From contig NZ_CP047984.1 of NCBI RefSeq assembly GCF_009931655.1, forward strand, positions 3,985,001 to 4,049,000: a stretch of DNA of 64,000 nucleotides. Direction: 5' to 3'. Made by a program: the position numbers and the translations under genes. This DNA is from Pontibacter russatus (GTDB taxonomy: Bacteria; Bacteroidota; Bacteroidia; Cytophagales; Hymenobacteraceae). The notes below the pieces were generated by a model. That model made no database searches. It was not told the DNA's origin and saw only the letters and a program-made list of their open reading frames with translations. Shown here one piece after another: positions 49,931-59,005 of this stretch (its first letter is position 1; the number at the start of each line of letters is the position of its first letter).

Positions 49931-51367
49931 ATGCCCCTGACGCGTAGAAACATAGGCCTGTTGCTGGCGCCGGTGCTGGCGTTGCTGGTGTGGTGGCTGA
50001 CACCGGTTTTGCCGTATGAGGCGCGCGCGGTGGCCACCATCATGGCCTTCTGCCTCGTTTTCTGGATGACGGAGGTCATTCCCCTTTCCATGACGGCTTT
50101 TCTGGGGGTGCTGCTGGCGGTGCTGCTGGGCATCGCTGATATAAACACGGCTTTTCAGAACCTGGGCCACCCCATCATCCTGCTCTTCATCGGCAGTTTC
50201 CTGTTGGCCCGCTCCATGACGCGCCACGGCCTCGACAAGCGCATCGCTTTATATATCCTTTCACGCCCCTTTTTCCAGAAGAGCCTGTTCAGGCTGTTCC
50301 TGGGCTTCTCCTCCATTTCTTTCCTGCTCTCGATGTGGGTGAGCAACTCCGTGACGGTGGCCATGCTGCTGCCGCTGATGCTGGGCGTGACGCAACTGGT
50401 GTGCCAACCCGAGCAGGGGAGGAGCCCGGCCGTGTACTTCCTGCTAGGCATCGCCTACAGCGCCTCCATCGGGGGCATCAGCACCATCATCGGCTCACCG
50501 CCCAATTTGATAGGCGTCAATTATCTGGAGCAGCAGGGCATCACCATTGATTTTCTGGAGTGGATGCTGCTGGCGCTGCCCATCGCGCTGACCATGTACG
50601 GACTGATGGTGCTATACATGCACTTTTTTCTGAGGAAGTGCAGCTACAACCAAAGCACGGTGCAGGCCTATGTGGCCGAGCACCAGCAGCAGCAGCACAA
50701 ACTGAAGCAGGGCGAAAAAGTGACGATGAGCGTGTTTTTGGTGGCAGTGGTGCTGTGGCTGTCGCCGGGTGTGTTTAACCTGTTGGGGCTGCAGGAGGCC
50801 TACGCGTTTATGAGCACCTACTTTGCCGAGAGCACCGTGGCCATCCTGGCAGCGCTGCTGCTTTTCCTGATTCCGCCGGGGCGGGAGAACAACGGCGAGG
50901 GAACCCTGACGGCACCCGACTTGGTGAAGATTGACTGGGACACGATTCTGCTCTTCGGCGGTGGCATGGCGCTGGGGCAACTGGTGGTTACCGCCGGCCT
51001 GGCCGACGTGATTGGCCGCAGCATCACCACCTTCGTGGACCCTGCGCAGCAAATGCTGCTGGTTTTTGGGCTGGTGACAATGGTCTTGCTGCTGACGGAG
51101 GTGAGTTCGAACACGGCGATCGCCATCACGTTTGTGCCCATTATCATCGGCGTGCTGCAGGGGCTGCATTTACCGTTGCTTTACCCGGTGCTTGGCGTGG
51201 TGGTGGCCTGCAGTTTTGCCTTTATGCTGCCTATCGCCACGCCTCCGAACGCCATCATATATGGGAGCAAGCAGGTGCCTGTCGGTGAGATGGTCCGGGC
51301 GGGCGTGTTCCTGAACGCTATCGGGAGCGTGGTGATTACCTTTTTTGTATTGCTCTATATAGGCTGA
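49931..51367 (+). CDS. DASS-family (SLC13) sodium/anion symporter
   Basis: 478 residues from ATG 49931 (the frame opens at TTG 49925). About eleven to twelve membrane segments in two inverted halves, each with the DASS substrate motif SNT: MWVSNSVTVAMLLPLMLG (first half, S-N-S-V-T variant) and LTEVSSNTAIAITFVPIIIG (second half). GISTIIGSPPNLIGVNYLE and LPIATPPNAIIYGSKQV are the paired tip loops. Transports dicarboxylates, sulfate or other anions with sodium; selectivity cannot be read from sequence. Followed after 95 bases by a small membrane protein gene. Confidence 0.94.
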   Translation: MPLTRRNIGLLLAPVLALLVWWLTPVLPYEARAVATIMAFCLVFWMTEVIPLSMTAFLGVLLAVLLGIADINTAFQNLGHPIILLFIGSFLLARSMTRHGLDKRIALYILSRPFFQKSLFRLFLGFSSISFLLSMWVSNSVTVAMLLPLMLGVTQLVCQPEQGRSPAVYFLLGIAYSASIGGISTIIGSPPNLIGVNYLEQQGITIDFLEWMLLALPIALTMYGLMVLYMHFFLRKCSYNQSTVQAYVAEHQQQQHKLKQGEKVTMSVFLVAVVLWLSPGVFNLLGLQEAYAFMSTYFAESTVAILAALLLFLIPPGRENNGEGTLTAPDLVKIDWDTILLFGGGMALGQLVVTAGLADVIGRSITTFVDPAQQMLLVFGLVTMVLLLTEVSSNTAIAITFVPIIIGVLQGLHLPLLYPVLGVVVACSFAFMLPIATPPNAIIYGSKQVPVGEMVRAGVFLNAIGSVVITFFVLLYIG

Positions 51368-51462
51368 GGTAAGCGGCGGCCGGTTTTATAGCTGGCTGCA
51401 GTGCTTCCGGGCCGGGAATTTTCAGCTTCTCAAACAACCTTCAAAACACACTGATATTTTTT

Positions 51463-51645
51463 ATGCAAAACCGCAAGACTTACCGCATTGCCGTGACGGC
51501 CGCCTGCTTTCTTTTTGCCGGGCTCAATGCTTACCAGATTATAAAGGGAGATTACAACGCACTGGATGTTTTCCTGTTGGTTATGTTCCTGATCTTCGGC
51601 TTCACCTATACCTACCTGCTGCTGCGGAAAGACCAGCGAAACTGA
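51463..51645 (+). CDS. Small two-helix membrane protein
   Basis: 60 residues with two hydrophobic segments: YRIAVTAACFLFAGLNAYQI and LDVFLLVMFLIFGFTYTYLL, separated by KGDYNALD. Basic ends (MQNRK and RKDQRN) fit a hairpin with both termini inside. The ORF is short but has a clean start, an even hydrophobic pattern and coding-like composition, so I accept it. It may be co-transcribed with the symporter and act as a small accessory subunit; that is speculation. Confidence 0.6.
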   Translation: MQNRKTYRIAVTAACFLFAGLNAYQIIKGDYNALDVFLLVMFLIFGFTYTYLLLRKDQRN

Positions 51646-51677
51646 GGGGATATGGATGGGGAGGTATATAAAAGAAA

Positions 51678-51725
51678 AACCTGAGAGCCTATACTGTTCC
51701 TTCTGAACAATCAGACCCTCAGGTT
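51678..51725 (+). terminator. Weak hairpin in the interval before the ATP-grasp gene
   Basis: AACCTGAG (51678-51685) pairs with CTCAGGTT (51718-51725) with a 32-base loop, followed by CTCAACTTTT. The 359-base gap (51646-52004) otherwise shows no gene. AATCTTTG at about 51964 resembles the -7 box but has A for T at position one. Confidence 0.4.
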
Positions 51726-52004
51726 CTCAACTTTTAGCCAAAGGTATCCATATATACGCAGGTGGATGAAGGTGGTTTGGCTTGCACTGTAAAATAAAAA
51801 TCTTTTTGGCCTGTTCTACTGACGGAGTCTGCTTCCCTCCATGTACGGACTATCCAGAATTTTTACTAAATATATTAAGTTTTCTAAATCTTCGGGACGT
51901 GAATTACGTTATTTAGGTGGTTTACTTATACTTTTAACACATCCTATATAAAATTAAAGGCAATCTTTGCTGAGCCTTAGGCCTTATCCCATACCTCAAC
52001 TTTT

Positions 52005-52904
52005 ATGATTGATTTTTCTATTACCTCTTTAAAAGACAGATTTCGATCGCGTTATTATGCGCTGAGGGGCAAAGCCGATGCCTATGGCCCCTTTCACCAG
52101 CGTATTAGGCGCAGGCATACCTCTTTTTGGAATATGGCTGACGCAGAGGCTGTTCGCAATTCGCAGATGTCTGCCAGTGATGCGCTGGAGAAGTGGCAGG
52201 ACGTGAAGAACTGGCAGCGCAAGCTGAGCAACAAGCACAACTCGCGGGAGTTCGCCAAGATGCACGGCTGTCGGGTGCCGGAGCTGTACTGGCGGGGGAG
52301 GGAGCCTAAAACGACAGACTTTGGCGCCCTGCCCGAGACATATGTCATCCGGCCCACCATCGGGCACTCCTCCGGCCTGGTGTTCCTGATGGACGGGCCG
52401 CTGAACCTGATGGACCAGAAAACCTACACCCCCGAGAGCATCCGGAGCACATTGCAGGAGGCCCTTGACCAAAACCCGGATCTGGAGTTTCTGGTGGAGG
52501 AGTTCCTGCGGGACGAGAAGGGAGAGCACCGCATCCCAGACGATTATAAGTTCTACATGTTTAACGGGGAGGTGGCCAGCATCCAGGTCATCAACAGGCT
52601 GGGGCCCTCGAGCGGGTACACCAGCTGCTACGACGAGAACTGGAACCTTATGCCGAGCGTGAATACCTACTACCCACAGGCCGATTACCAGCAGCCACCG
52701 CAATGCCTGCAGGATATGATAGCGCAGGCGAGGCTGCTGAGCAAATCGTATGGTATATTTGCCAGAATTGACTTTTATGCCACAGACAAGGGTGCTGTGT
52801 TCGGAGAGTTCACGCCGACACCATTCAAAGGCAAATTCTTCACGCCTGAAGCCGAGAAGATGTTTGTAGACTACTGGGACAAATATTGCGCAGGATTGGT
52901 ATAA
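52005..52904 (+). CDS. ATP-grasp family protein (TupA-like)
   Basis: A 299-residue cytosolic ATP-grasp-fold protein. Visible elements: LSNKHNSREFAKMHGCRVPE (a helix as in TupA-like proteins), ETYVIRPTIGHSSGLVFLMD (the glycine loop-like ATP-binding strand, with R where a Lys is usual), FLVEEFLRDEKGEHRIPDDY KFYMFNGEV (acidic EE plus D-x-K-F/Y) and ARIDFYATDKGAVFGEFTPTP (the metal-binding D and E of ATP-grasp). TupA-like enzymes add amino acids to teichuronopeptides; here no polymer genes are adjacent, so the ligated pair is unknown. Confidence 0.82.
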   Translation: MIDFSITSLKDRFRSRYYALRGKADAYGPFHQRIRRRHTSFWNMADAEAVRNSQMSASDALEKWQDVKNWQRKLSNKHNSREFAKMHGCRVPELYWRGREPKTTDFGALPETYVIRPTIGHSSGLVFLMDGPLNLMDQKTYTPESIRSTLQEALDQNPDLEFLVEEFLRDEKGEHRIPDDYKFYMFNGEVASIQVINRLGPSSGYTSCYDENWNLMPSVNTYYPQADYQQPPQCLQDMIAQARLLSKSYGIFARIDFYATDKGAVFGEFTPTPFKGKFFTPEAEKMFVDYWDKYCAGLV

Positions 52905-52924
52905 GATAGCCATATATAGCTAAA

Positions 52925-55516
52925 CTACACCGGGTCCACATCCGCCACTACCCGGATGCCCTTAAAATCTGGGAGGAGCCGGAGGTTGAAGATCGCCTGC
53001 GCGATCTGGCCTTTGGCTGCTTTCAGGTTGGTGTTCTCGCGCGGCAGCTTAATGTGGATCTCCTGCAGGAACAGGTTCCGGATTTTGAAGATATAGGGTA
53101 CCTCCGGCCCCAGCACCTGCTGCTTGCCCATGCGGTCCGCCAGGTCCTTGGCCAGCACGATGGCGGCGTTCTCCGTTATATGCTCCTCGGCATGCTTCAC
53201 CGTGATCTTGATCATGCGCACAAACGGCGGGTAACCGAAGCGCAGGCGCTCCTCAATCTCGTGCTCGTACAGGCTCAGGTAATCGTTGTTGCGCACCTTC
53301 CGGAAGATCGGCTGCATGGGGTCGCGGGTCTGGATGATCACAGCGCCGGGCTTGCTCTTGCGACCGGCACGCCCGCTTACCTGCACAAACAGCTGGTACG
53401 CCCGCTCGTGCGCCCTGTAATCCGGGAAGTTGATGATGGTGTCTGCGTTTAGAATACCTACCAGGCTCACGTTCTCAAAGTCAAGGCCTTTGGTTACCAT
53501 CTGCGTGCCCACCAGCACGTTGGTACGGCCAGTTTCAAAATCCGCGATAATCTGCTGGTAGCTGTTCTTTTTCTTGGTAGTGTCCAGGTCCATGCGCTGC
53601 ACCTCGGCGTTGGGAAGCAGCAGCTTCAGTTCGTCCTCTACCTTTTCTGTGCCGAAGCCCATGCTTTTGAGGGTGGTGGCACCGCAGGCGGGGCAGTCGT
53701 GGGGCATGCGCTCGTGGTAGCCGCAGTAGTGGCAGCGCAGTTCGCTGTTGTACTTGTGGTAGGAGAGGCTCACGGCGCAGAACTTGCACTTAGGAATCCA
53801 GGAGCACTCGTCGCAGGAGATAAAAGGGGCATAGCCGCGTCGGTTCTGGAACAGGATCACCTGCTCCTGGCGCTGCAGCCGCTCTTCGATGGCTGTGAGC
53901 AGCTTACTTGAGAAGTGACTGTGCATGGTTTTGCGCTGCTGTTCTTCCCGTACGTTCACCAGCTCGATCTCCGGCATTTGCGCCTGCCCGAAGCGCTTGC
54001 TCATGGTCACCAGGCCCCAGCGGCCGGTCTTGCAGTTGTAGTAACTCTCGATGGCAGGCGTGGCCGAGCCCAGCAGCGTTTTCGCACCCTGGAGGTTGGC
54101 CATCACCAGCGAGGTTTCGCGGGCATTGTAGCGCGGCGCCGGGTCATATTGCTTGTAGCTGGCCTCATGCTCCTCATCCACGATCACCAGCGACAGGCTG
54201 TGGAAAGGCAGGAAGATGGACGACCGCACGCCCACCACCACCTGGAAGCGCCCCGACAGAATGCCCTGCCACACCTCGGCCCGCTCGTTGTCAGAGAACT
54301 TAGAATGGTATACCCCCAGCTTCTCGCCGAACACCTTCATCAGGCGCGTCACGATCTGGGCGGTGAGGGCGATTTCCGGCAGCAGGTACAGCACCTGCCC
54401 TCCGCCTTCCAGCGCGTGCTTGATCAGATCTATATATACCTCGGTTTTGCCGCTGCCCGTCACGCCGTGCAGCAGCACCGTGTCTTTCTCCTTGAACAGC
54501 CCCAGTATCTCGTCCTTCGCCTGCAACTGGTGCTCCGACAGCGCCATGGGCAGTTGCTGCGGCTCGTTGTCCATCGGGAAGCGCGACACGATCTGGTCGA
54601 ACTGCTCCAGCACACCTTTCTTGATCAGGGTGTTGATGGAGGAGGCGGAGAGGTGTGGGTTGCCGGTGAGCGCGCTTTTCTCAATGCCCTTGTAGTTCAG
54701 GTGGATGTCCTGGTGCACGGGCACCTTCTGCAGGTAGTTCAGGAGGATGTCGAGTTGCTTGGGCTGCGGTGTGAGCTGGTTGAAGAGCTCTTCCAGCATG
54801 CCTTCTTCCTGCACAAAATGCTCGGTCAGGCGCACCTTCTTCACCACCTTCGGCGCGAACTTGTCGCTCACCTGCTCATATATGATAATCGCCTCTTTCT
54901 GGATGAGCGACTTGATGAACTTGTGGTAGTTGCGGAGCTGCAGCAGGTTACCGACTTCGGTAAACGTAAGTGCCTGGTTTTGCTGCAGCGCAAAGATGAT
55001 TTTCTCCTCCTGCGGGGCAAAGATGATCTCGTCCTCCTCGGGGTTGTAGTGGGGGTGCAATTGTATCCGCGACTCGCTGCTCAGCTTCAGGGCCGACGGC
55101 AGCGCCGCGTTGATCACCTCGCCCAGCGTGCACATATAGTAGTCGGCCATCCACTTGAACAGCTTCAACTGTGGACCGGTCACGATGGGCGTGTCGTCGA
55201 GCACGTCCAGTATGTACTTGGCCTGGTAGTCGGCGGGGGCGTTTTCGTGTATGTCGGCCACAATGCAGCTCAGCACCTTTTTCGCCCCGAACTGCACAAT
55301 CACGCGCGCGCCCACCAGCACCTCGTCGTTCATCTCGAACGGGATGCGGTAGGTATATAGCTTGGGCAACGGCAGCGGCAGGATCACATCGGCAAACAAC
55401 GTGACGCGGTCCGTGGCCGGCTCAGGGGGGAAGTTGAAGTTCAGTAGCTCTGACAAGGGTGAATCGGTTTTGCCTTCCTGTGCAAAGGTCGTAAAAATTC
55501 GGGGATAGTATAGCAT
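52925..55516 (-). CDS. priA: Primosomal protein N' (PriA helicase)
   Basis: Replication-restart helicase. The frame reaches 55603, but ATG 55516 or TTG 55456 (followed by SELLNFNFPP) are likelier starts. A GACCTTTG near-match to the -7 box sits at about 55477, favouring 55456. About 863 residues from 55516. PriA features: N-terminal 3'-end-binding domain (VILPLPLPKLYTYRIPFEMN), Walker A VTGSGKTEVYI, DEEH box VIVDEEHEASYKQ, the zinc cysteines in CDECSWIPKCKFC and RCHYCGYHERMPHDCPACG, helicase motif VSGRAGRKSKPG. Family length normal. Confidence 0.95.
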   Translation of the reverse strand: MLYYPRIFTTFAQEGKTDSPLSELLNFNFPPEPATDRVTLFADVILPLPLPKLYTYRIPFEMNDEVLVGARVIVQFGAKKVLSCIVADIHENAPADYQAKYILDVLDDTPIVTGPQLKLFKWMADYYMCTLGEVINAALPSALKLSSESRIQLHPHYNPEEDEIIFAPQEEKIIFALQQNQALTFTEVGNLLQLRNYHKFIKSLIQKEAIIIYEQVSDKFAPKVVKKVRLTEHFVQEEGMLEELFNQLTPQPKQLDILLNYLQKVPVHQDIHLNYKGIEKSALTGNPHLSASSINTLIKKGVLEQFDQIVSRFPMDNEPQQLPMALSEHQLQAKDEILGLFKEKDTVLLHGVTGSGKTEVYIDLIKHALEGGGQVLYLLPEIALTAQIVTRLMKVFGEKLGVYHSKFSDNERAEVWQGILSGRFQVVVGVRSSIFLPFHSLSLVIVDEEHEASYKQYDPAPRYNARETSLVMANLQGAKTLLGSATPAIESYYNCKTGRWGLVTMSKRFGQAQMPEIELVNVREEQQRKTMHSHFSSKLLTAIEERLQRQEQVILFQNRRGYAPFISCDECSWIPKCKFCAVSLSYHKYNSELRCHYCGYHERMPHDCPACGATTLKSMGFGTEKVEDELKLLLPNAEVQRMDLDTTKKKNSYQQIIADFETGRTNVLVGTQMVTKGLDFENVSLVGILNADTIINFPDYRAHERAYQLFVQVSGRAGRKSKPGAVIIQTRDPMQPIFRKVRNNDYLSLYEHEIEERLRFGYPPFVRMIKITVKHAEEHITENAAIVLAKDLADRMGKQQVLGPEVPYIFKIRNLFLQEIHIKLPRENTNLKAAKGQIAQAIFNLRLLPDFKGIRVVADVDPV

Positions 55517-55929
55517 CGGTCCTTGCAAGTAAGCAGGCCCCGGGTATATGCGGAGAAGTCCTGCATATAACGTGAATCCAGGATTATAATGCCTAGGCTG
55601 CAAGGCGGTCCTGTTGCTGTTTGCCTGTTCTTGACAGGCGGCGATGCCTGCAGTTTGGGTTAATTGGTTCCGGCTGGATGTCTGGGTCTACCAGTCATAA
55701 ACCTGAGAAGCTAAAAAGCCGGTTACAGGTAGCGCAGTTGCCATTTGGGCGAGATGAATAATCTTAAAAAAGAAAATGGTCCGGATAGAACTACAACTGT
55801 TGCTGCTGCGTTAAATCTACGTGAACCTTTAAGCACAACCCCGTATAGCACGAACTCTACACCTTATTCTGAAATCGGCCCACTCTTGAAATGGCCGCCC
55901 GGAAGTGTCCAACAACTAAAATGGTGATA
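55517..55929. other. Gene-free interval between divergent priA and the redox cluster
   Basis: 413 bases. A small open frame at 55745-55927 has no family resemblance and a low-complexity Ser/Thr/Pro content, so I do not call it. It should contain the promoter of the thioredoxin-apbE operon, but no exact -7 box is found. Confidence 0.45.
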
Positions 55930-56400
55930 ATGAAACGTGCATTCTCTTTTACCCTGCTGTGGGTTTGCTTCTTACTGGCTTATCGCGCCAATGCCCAGTC
56001 CGGTCCTGATCAGCAAAAATGGCAACACAATTATGAGGAAGCAACCAAGCAGGCTGCGGCGGAACACAAGCCCATCCTGATGGTGTTTGCCGGCTCAGAC
56101 TGGTGCAAGCCCTGCATCATGCTACGCAGAGAGGTTTGGGACACGCCCGAGTTCCGCGACTATGCCAAAGAGCACTTCGTGCTCCTGGAACTTGACTTTC
56201 CGCGCTTTAAGAAAAACCAGCTTCCGGCGGAACAGAAGAAAGATAATGAGCAATTGGCCGAACGGTACAACCAGGAAGGCGTCTTTCCGCTCGTTGTATT
56301 GACGGATGCGCAGGGGCAGGTGCTGGGGAAAACTGGTTACCAGCCGGGCGGCCCCGAAAAGTACATCTCGCACCTGGAGCAGCTCCTGCAGCACAATTAG
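55930..56400 (+). CDS. Secreted thioredoxin-like protein
   Basis: 156 residues from ATG 55930 (MKRAFSFTLLWVCFLLAYRA-NAQ, signal peptide); the frame extends upstream to 55891. It is a thioredoxin fold of the DsbDgamma/Thioredoxin_7 kind, with the active site SDWCKPC (about 58-64) and HFVLLELDFPRF. Between strand 2 and the cis-Pro (GVFPLVVLTDAQG) there is a helical insert rich in Lys/Glu. It precedes apbE by 29 bases and is expected to act in the periplasm, keeping the cysteines of its neighbours reduced. Confidence 0.88.
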   Translation: MKRAFSFTLLWVCFLLAYRANAQSGPDQQKWQHNYEEATKQAAAEHKPILMVFAGSDWCKPCIMLRREVWDTPEFRDYAKEHFVLLELDFPRFKKNQLPAEQKKDNEQLAERYNQEGVFPLVVLTDAQGQVLGKTGYQPGGPEKYISHLEQLLQHN

Positions 56401-56429
56401 CAAAACTTCTTCCAAGAGCGCATACATAT

Positions 56430-57479
56430 ATGCACAAGTTCATGAAAATAGGGTGCCTGCTGCTGGCAGTCATGGGCAGCGTGCAGGCGCAACAGGCAAA
56501 ACCGGAGCTGAAGACGCAGAAAGAGGTGCTCTTGCTGATGGGCACTCGTTTTGAACTGGTGGCTGTGTCAGAGGATGAGCAGCTGGCGAAAGAGGCCATT
56601 GCGGCAGGTATAAAGGAGATACGGCGCATCGAGGCCCTCATTTCGGAGTGGCAGCCCACCTCCCAGACAAGCGCCATCAATCGGAGCGCGGGTGCCATGC
56701 CCGTGCCGGTGGACGAGGAACTGTATGAGCTCATCCGGCGCAGCATCCGCATTTCGGAGCTGACGGGCGGTGCCTTCGACATCACCTGGGCAGCAGCTGA
56801 CAAGATATGGAAATTCGATGGCTCCATGACAGAAATGCCTTCACGGGCGGATGTCGAAAATTCAGTCCGGCACATTGGCTACCAGAAGATACGGCTGATA
56901 CCGGAAACGCACAGCGTGTTCCTGAAAGAGGGAGGCATGAAGATTGGGTTCGGGGCTATTGGCAAAGGCTATGCCGCTAACCGCGCCCGCGACCTGATGC
57001 GGGGCATGGGCATTAAAAGCGGGGTGGTGAATGCGGCCGGAGACATGGTCACCTGGGGCAGGCAGGCCGATGGCCAGCCCTGGTTTGTAGGCATAGCCGA
57101 CCCTGCCGAGAAAGACAAGGTTTTCTCCTGGCTCACCGCCGACGAGACAGCGGTGGTGACTTCCGGCAGCTATGAAAAATTCGCCGTGATAAACGGCAAG
57201 CGCTACGGGCACATCATCGACCCCCGTACCGGCTATCCCGTTACTGGTCTCAAGAGCGTCACCATCATTTGCCCGGACGCGGAACTGGCCGACGCGCTGG
57301 CTACTTCAGTTTTTGTGCTGGGCCGGGAAGAGGGTTTATACCTGATCAACCAGCTGAAAGGTGTGGAGTGCCTGCTGATTACGGACAAGGACGAAATAGT
57401 CACCTCCGACAACCTGCACCTGCACTACTACAAGAGCAAGCCACTACCCGGCAAAGCTGCCAAGGCCTCTAAAACTTAA
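56430..57479 (+). CDS. apbE: FAD:protein FMN transferase ApbE
   Basis: 349 residues (an ATG at 56442, MKIGCLLLAVMGSVQA, is an alternative start) with a signal peptide. ApbE attaches FMN covalently to Ser/Thr of exported redox proteins, using FAD and Mg2+. Family motifs: MGTRFELVAVS near 36-46, IGFGAIGKGYAANRARDLMR (about 170-189), VNAAGDMVTWG, TSGSYEKFA (about 248-256) and YGHIIDPRTGYPV with the metal-binding His/Asp (about 260-272). The small DUF4266 lipoprotein 5 bases downstream is the probable target. Confidence 0.96.
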   Translation: MHKFMKIGCLLLAVMGSVQAQQAKPELKTQKEVLLLMGTRFELVAVSEDEQLAKEAIAAGIKEIRRIEALISEWQPTSQTSAINRSAGAMPVPVDEELYELIRRSIRISELTGGAFDITWAAADKIWKFDGSMTEMPSRADVENSVRHIGYQKIRLIPETHSVFLKEGGMKIGFGAIGKGYAANRARDLMRGMGIKSGVVNAAGDMVTWGRQADGQPWFVGIADPAEKDKVFSWLTADETAVVTSGSYEKFAVINGKRYGHIIDPRTGYPVTGLKSVTIICPDAELADALATSVFVLGREEGLYLINQLKGVECLLITDKDEIVTSDNLHLHYYKSKPLPGKAAKASKT

Positions 57480-57484
57480 TCTAT

Positions 57485-57712
57485 ATGAAGTATATAAAAA
57501 GTGCTGTCGCGCTGGTCTTTGGCGTCATTTTGTTTGGCTCGCTCAGCGGCTGCGAGGTGGTCAGGCCTTATCAGAAAACATACCTGAATGAGGAGGAGAT
57601 GAAACTGAGCGCCCGGAAGCTGGAATCCTTTGAGACGAATTTTCAATCGTACCGCGAAGGCGCCTCCGGCGCTAACGGCGGCAAAGTGGGAGGGGGGTGC
57701 GGATGCAACTGA
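57485..57712 (+). CDS. DUF4266 lipoprotein, likely flavinylation target
   Basis: 75 residues. Lipobox LFGSLSGCEVV (cleavage before C). Then YLNEEEMKLSARKLESFETN and a C-terminus SYREGASGANGGKVGGGCGCN. This is the DUF4266 family, nearly always next to apbE and DUF3570. The EGASGAN segment resembles the ApbE acceptor consensus (D/E)xx(S/T)GA(S/T), so the serine could carry FMN. This is an inference. The CGCN end might bind metal or form disulfides with the thioredoxin. Overlaps DUF3570 by 10 bases. Confidence 0.87.
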   Translation: MKYIKSAVALVFGVILFGSLSGCEVVRPYQKTYLNEEEMKLSARKLESFETNFQSYREGASGANGGKVGGGCGCN

Positions 57713-58914
57713 GGTATATAGGGCTGCTGATGGCCTGCACGCTGACAACATCGGCCTTTGCCCAAAGCACGCCCGCACCAGCTCCGGCACGCCGCGTAAG
57801 GAAGCTTGATCCGGCAGAGGTAAACATCCTGGGCAGTTATTACAGCCAGGACGGCAACCATTCGCCCGTAACCGGAGGGACAGGCACCGAACAACTCACC
57901 GATGTGACGCCCGCCGTCATCGTGAACGTGCCGCTGGATACGGTGACCAACCTGAACGTGAACTTCGGGATGGATTTTTACTCTTCGGCTTCCTCCGATA
58001 AAATTGACTTCAATGTGTCGTCGGCCTCCAGTTCCGATCTGCGCACCCATCTCAATGTGGGCATCAGCCGCCGCAACAGCGCCACTCGTATCACCAGAAG
58101 CCTGACGCTTGGCGGCTCCACGGAGTACGATTACCAGTCGCTGTCGGTCGGTGCCGGCTGGGCGAAAGAGTCACGGGACGGGAACAGGGAACTCAGCCTG
58201 AACGCCACGGTCTATTATGATATATGGACACGCATATACCCCGCGGAACTGCGCAACAATGGGGAGGAACTCGTCAGCACAGACAAGCGGCAATCCTATA
58301 ACCTGTCGGCCACGCTGGCGCAGGTGATCAACCAGAAAATGCAGGCCTCCCTCTCTACCGACCTGGTGTACCAGTCGGGATTGCTTTCCACGCCTTTCCA
58401 CCGGGTATATTTCCGGGAGCAGGAAATGCCGCGCGTGGAGCAGCTGCCGGACCAGCGGCTGAAATACCCTGTGGGGCTGCGGGTGAATTACTACCTGAAC
58501 GACTATGTGACCACGCGTTTCTTTTACCGGTTTTATGGCGATAGCTGGGGTGTGACGGCCCATACATTCGAGCTGGAGACACCGGTCAAGTTCGGGCCGT
58601 TCTTTTCCTTTTACCCTTTTTACCGCTTTCATACCCAGTCCGCCGCTGATTATTTTGACCCTTACAAAGAGCACAGCCTGAGCGAGGAATTTTACACCTC
58701 CGACTATGATCTCTCGGGCTTCAGCAGCCAAAAGGCAGGTATAGGGCTGCGCTATTCCCCGCTGTTTGGGATCAGGAGCCTGGGCTTGCCCTTTACCAAA
58801 AACAAGACCCTGTTCAAAGGGATAGAAGTGCGGTTCGGGAACTACTGGCGCAGCGACGGGCTCAAAGCCTTCATTATCAGCACAGACCTTAGCTTTACCA
58901 TGCCGCACAAGTAG
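57703..58914 (+). CDS. DUF3570 outer-membrane protein
   Basis: 403 residues from ATG 57703; a GTG at 57697 is also in frame. Signal peptide MQLRYIGLLMACTLTTSAFA-Q. The family start EVNILGSYYSQDGNHSPVTG (about 38-57) is followed by a long beta-rich barrel-like body (alternating hydrophobic strands such as LTLGGSTEYDYQSLSVGAGW) and a terminal FIISTDLSFTMPHK. DUF3570 proteins are predicted outer-membrane barrels associated with ApbE and DUF4266; the reaction is unknown. A degenerate piece of a second DUF3570 gene lies at 61475-61615. Confidence 0.92.
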   Translation: MQLRYIGLLMACTLTTSAFAQSTPAPAPARRVRKLDPAEVNILGSYYSQDGNHSPVTGGTGTEQLTDVTPAVIVNVPLDTVTNLNVNFGMDFYSSASSDKIDFNVSSASSSDLRTHLNVGISRRNSATRITRSLTLGGSTEYDYQSLSVGAGWAKESRDGNRELSLNATVYYDIWTRIYPAELRNNGEELVSTDKRQSYNLSATLAQVINQKMQASLSTDLVYQSGLLSTPFHRVYFREQEMPRVEQLPDQRLKYPVGLRVNYYLNDYVTTRFFYRFYGDSWGVTAHTFELETPVKFGPFFSFYPFYRFHTQSAADYFDPYKEHSLSEEFYTSDYDLSGFSSQKAGIGLRYSPLFGIRSLGLPFTKNKTLFKGIEVRFGNYWRSDGLKAFIISTDLSFTMPHK

Positions 58915-59005
58915 GAGCCATGTTGAGAAAAGGGAATGAAAGTGCTTGCATTTTGGGACACTGAAACGATGTCAACAGCTATATCCCCCTCAAACCTCCT
59001 TTGCG

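Noticed and set aside
53915..55360. A 481-codon open frame opposite priA
   Set aside because: It mirrors priA, whose motifs are all intact; Leu/His/Gln-rich composition without any family resemblance.
55745..55927. 60-codon frame upstream of the thioredoxin gene
   Set aside because: Low-complexity Ser/Thr/Pro content, no homology hint, no start context, and it overlaps the next gene's upstream frame.
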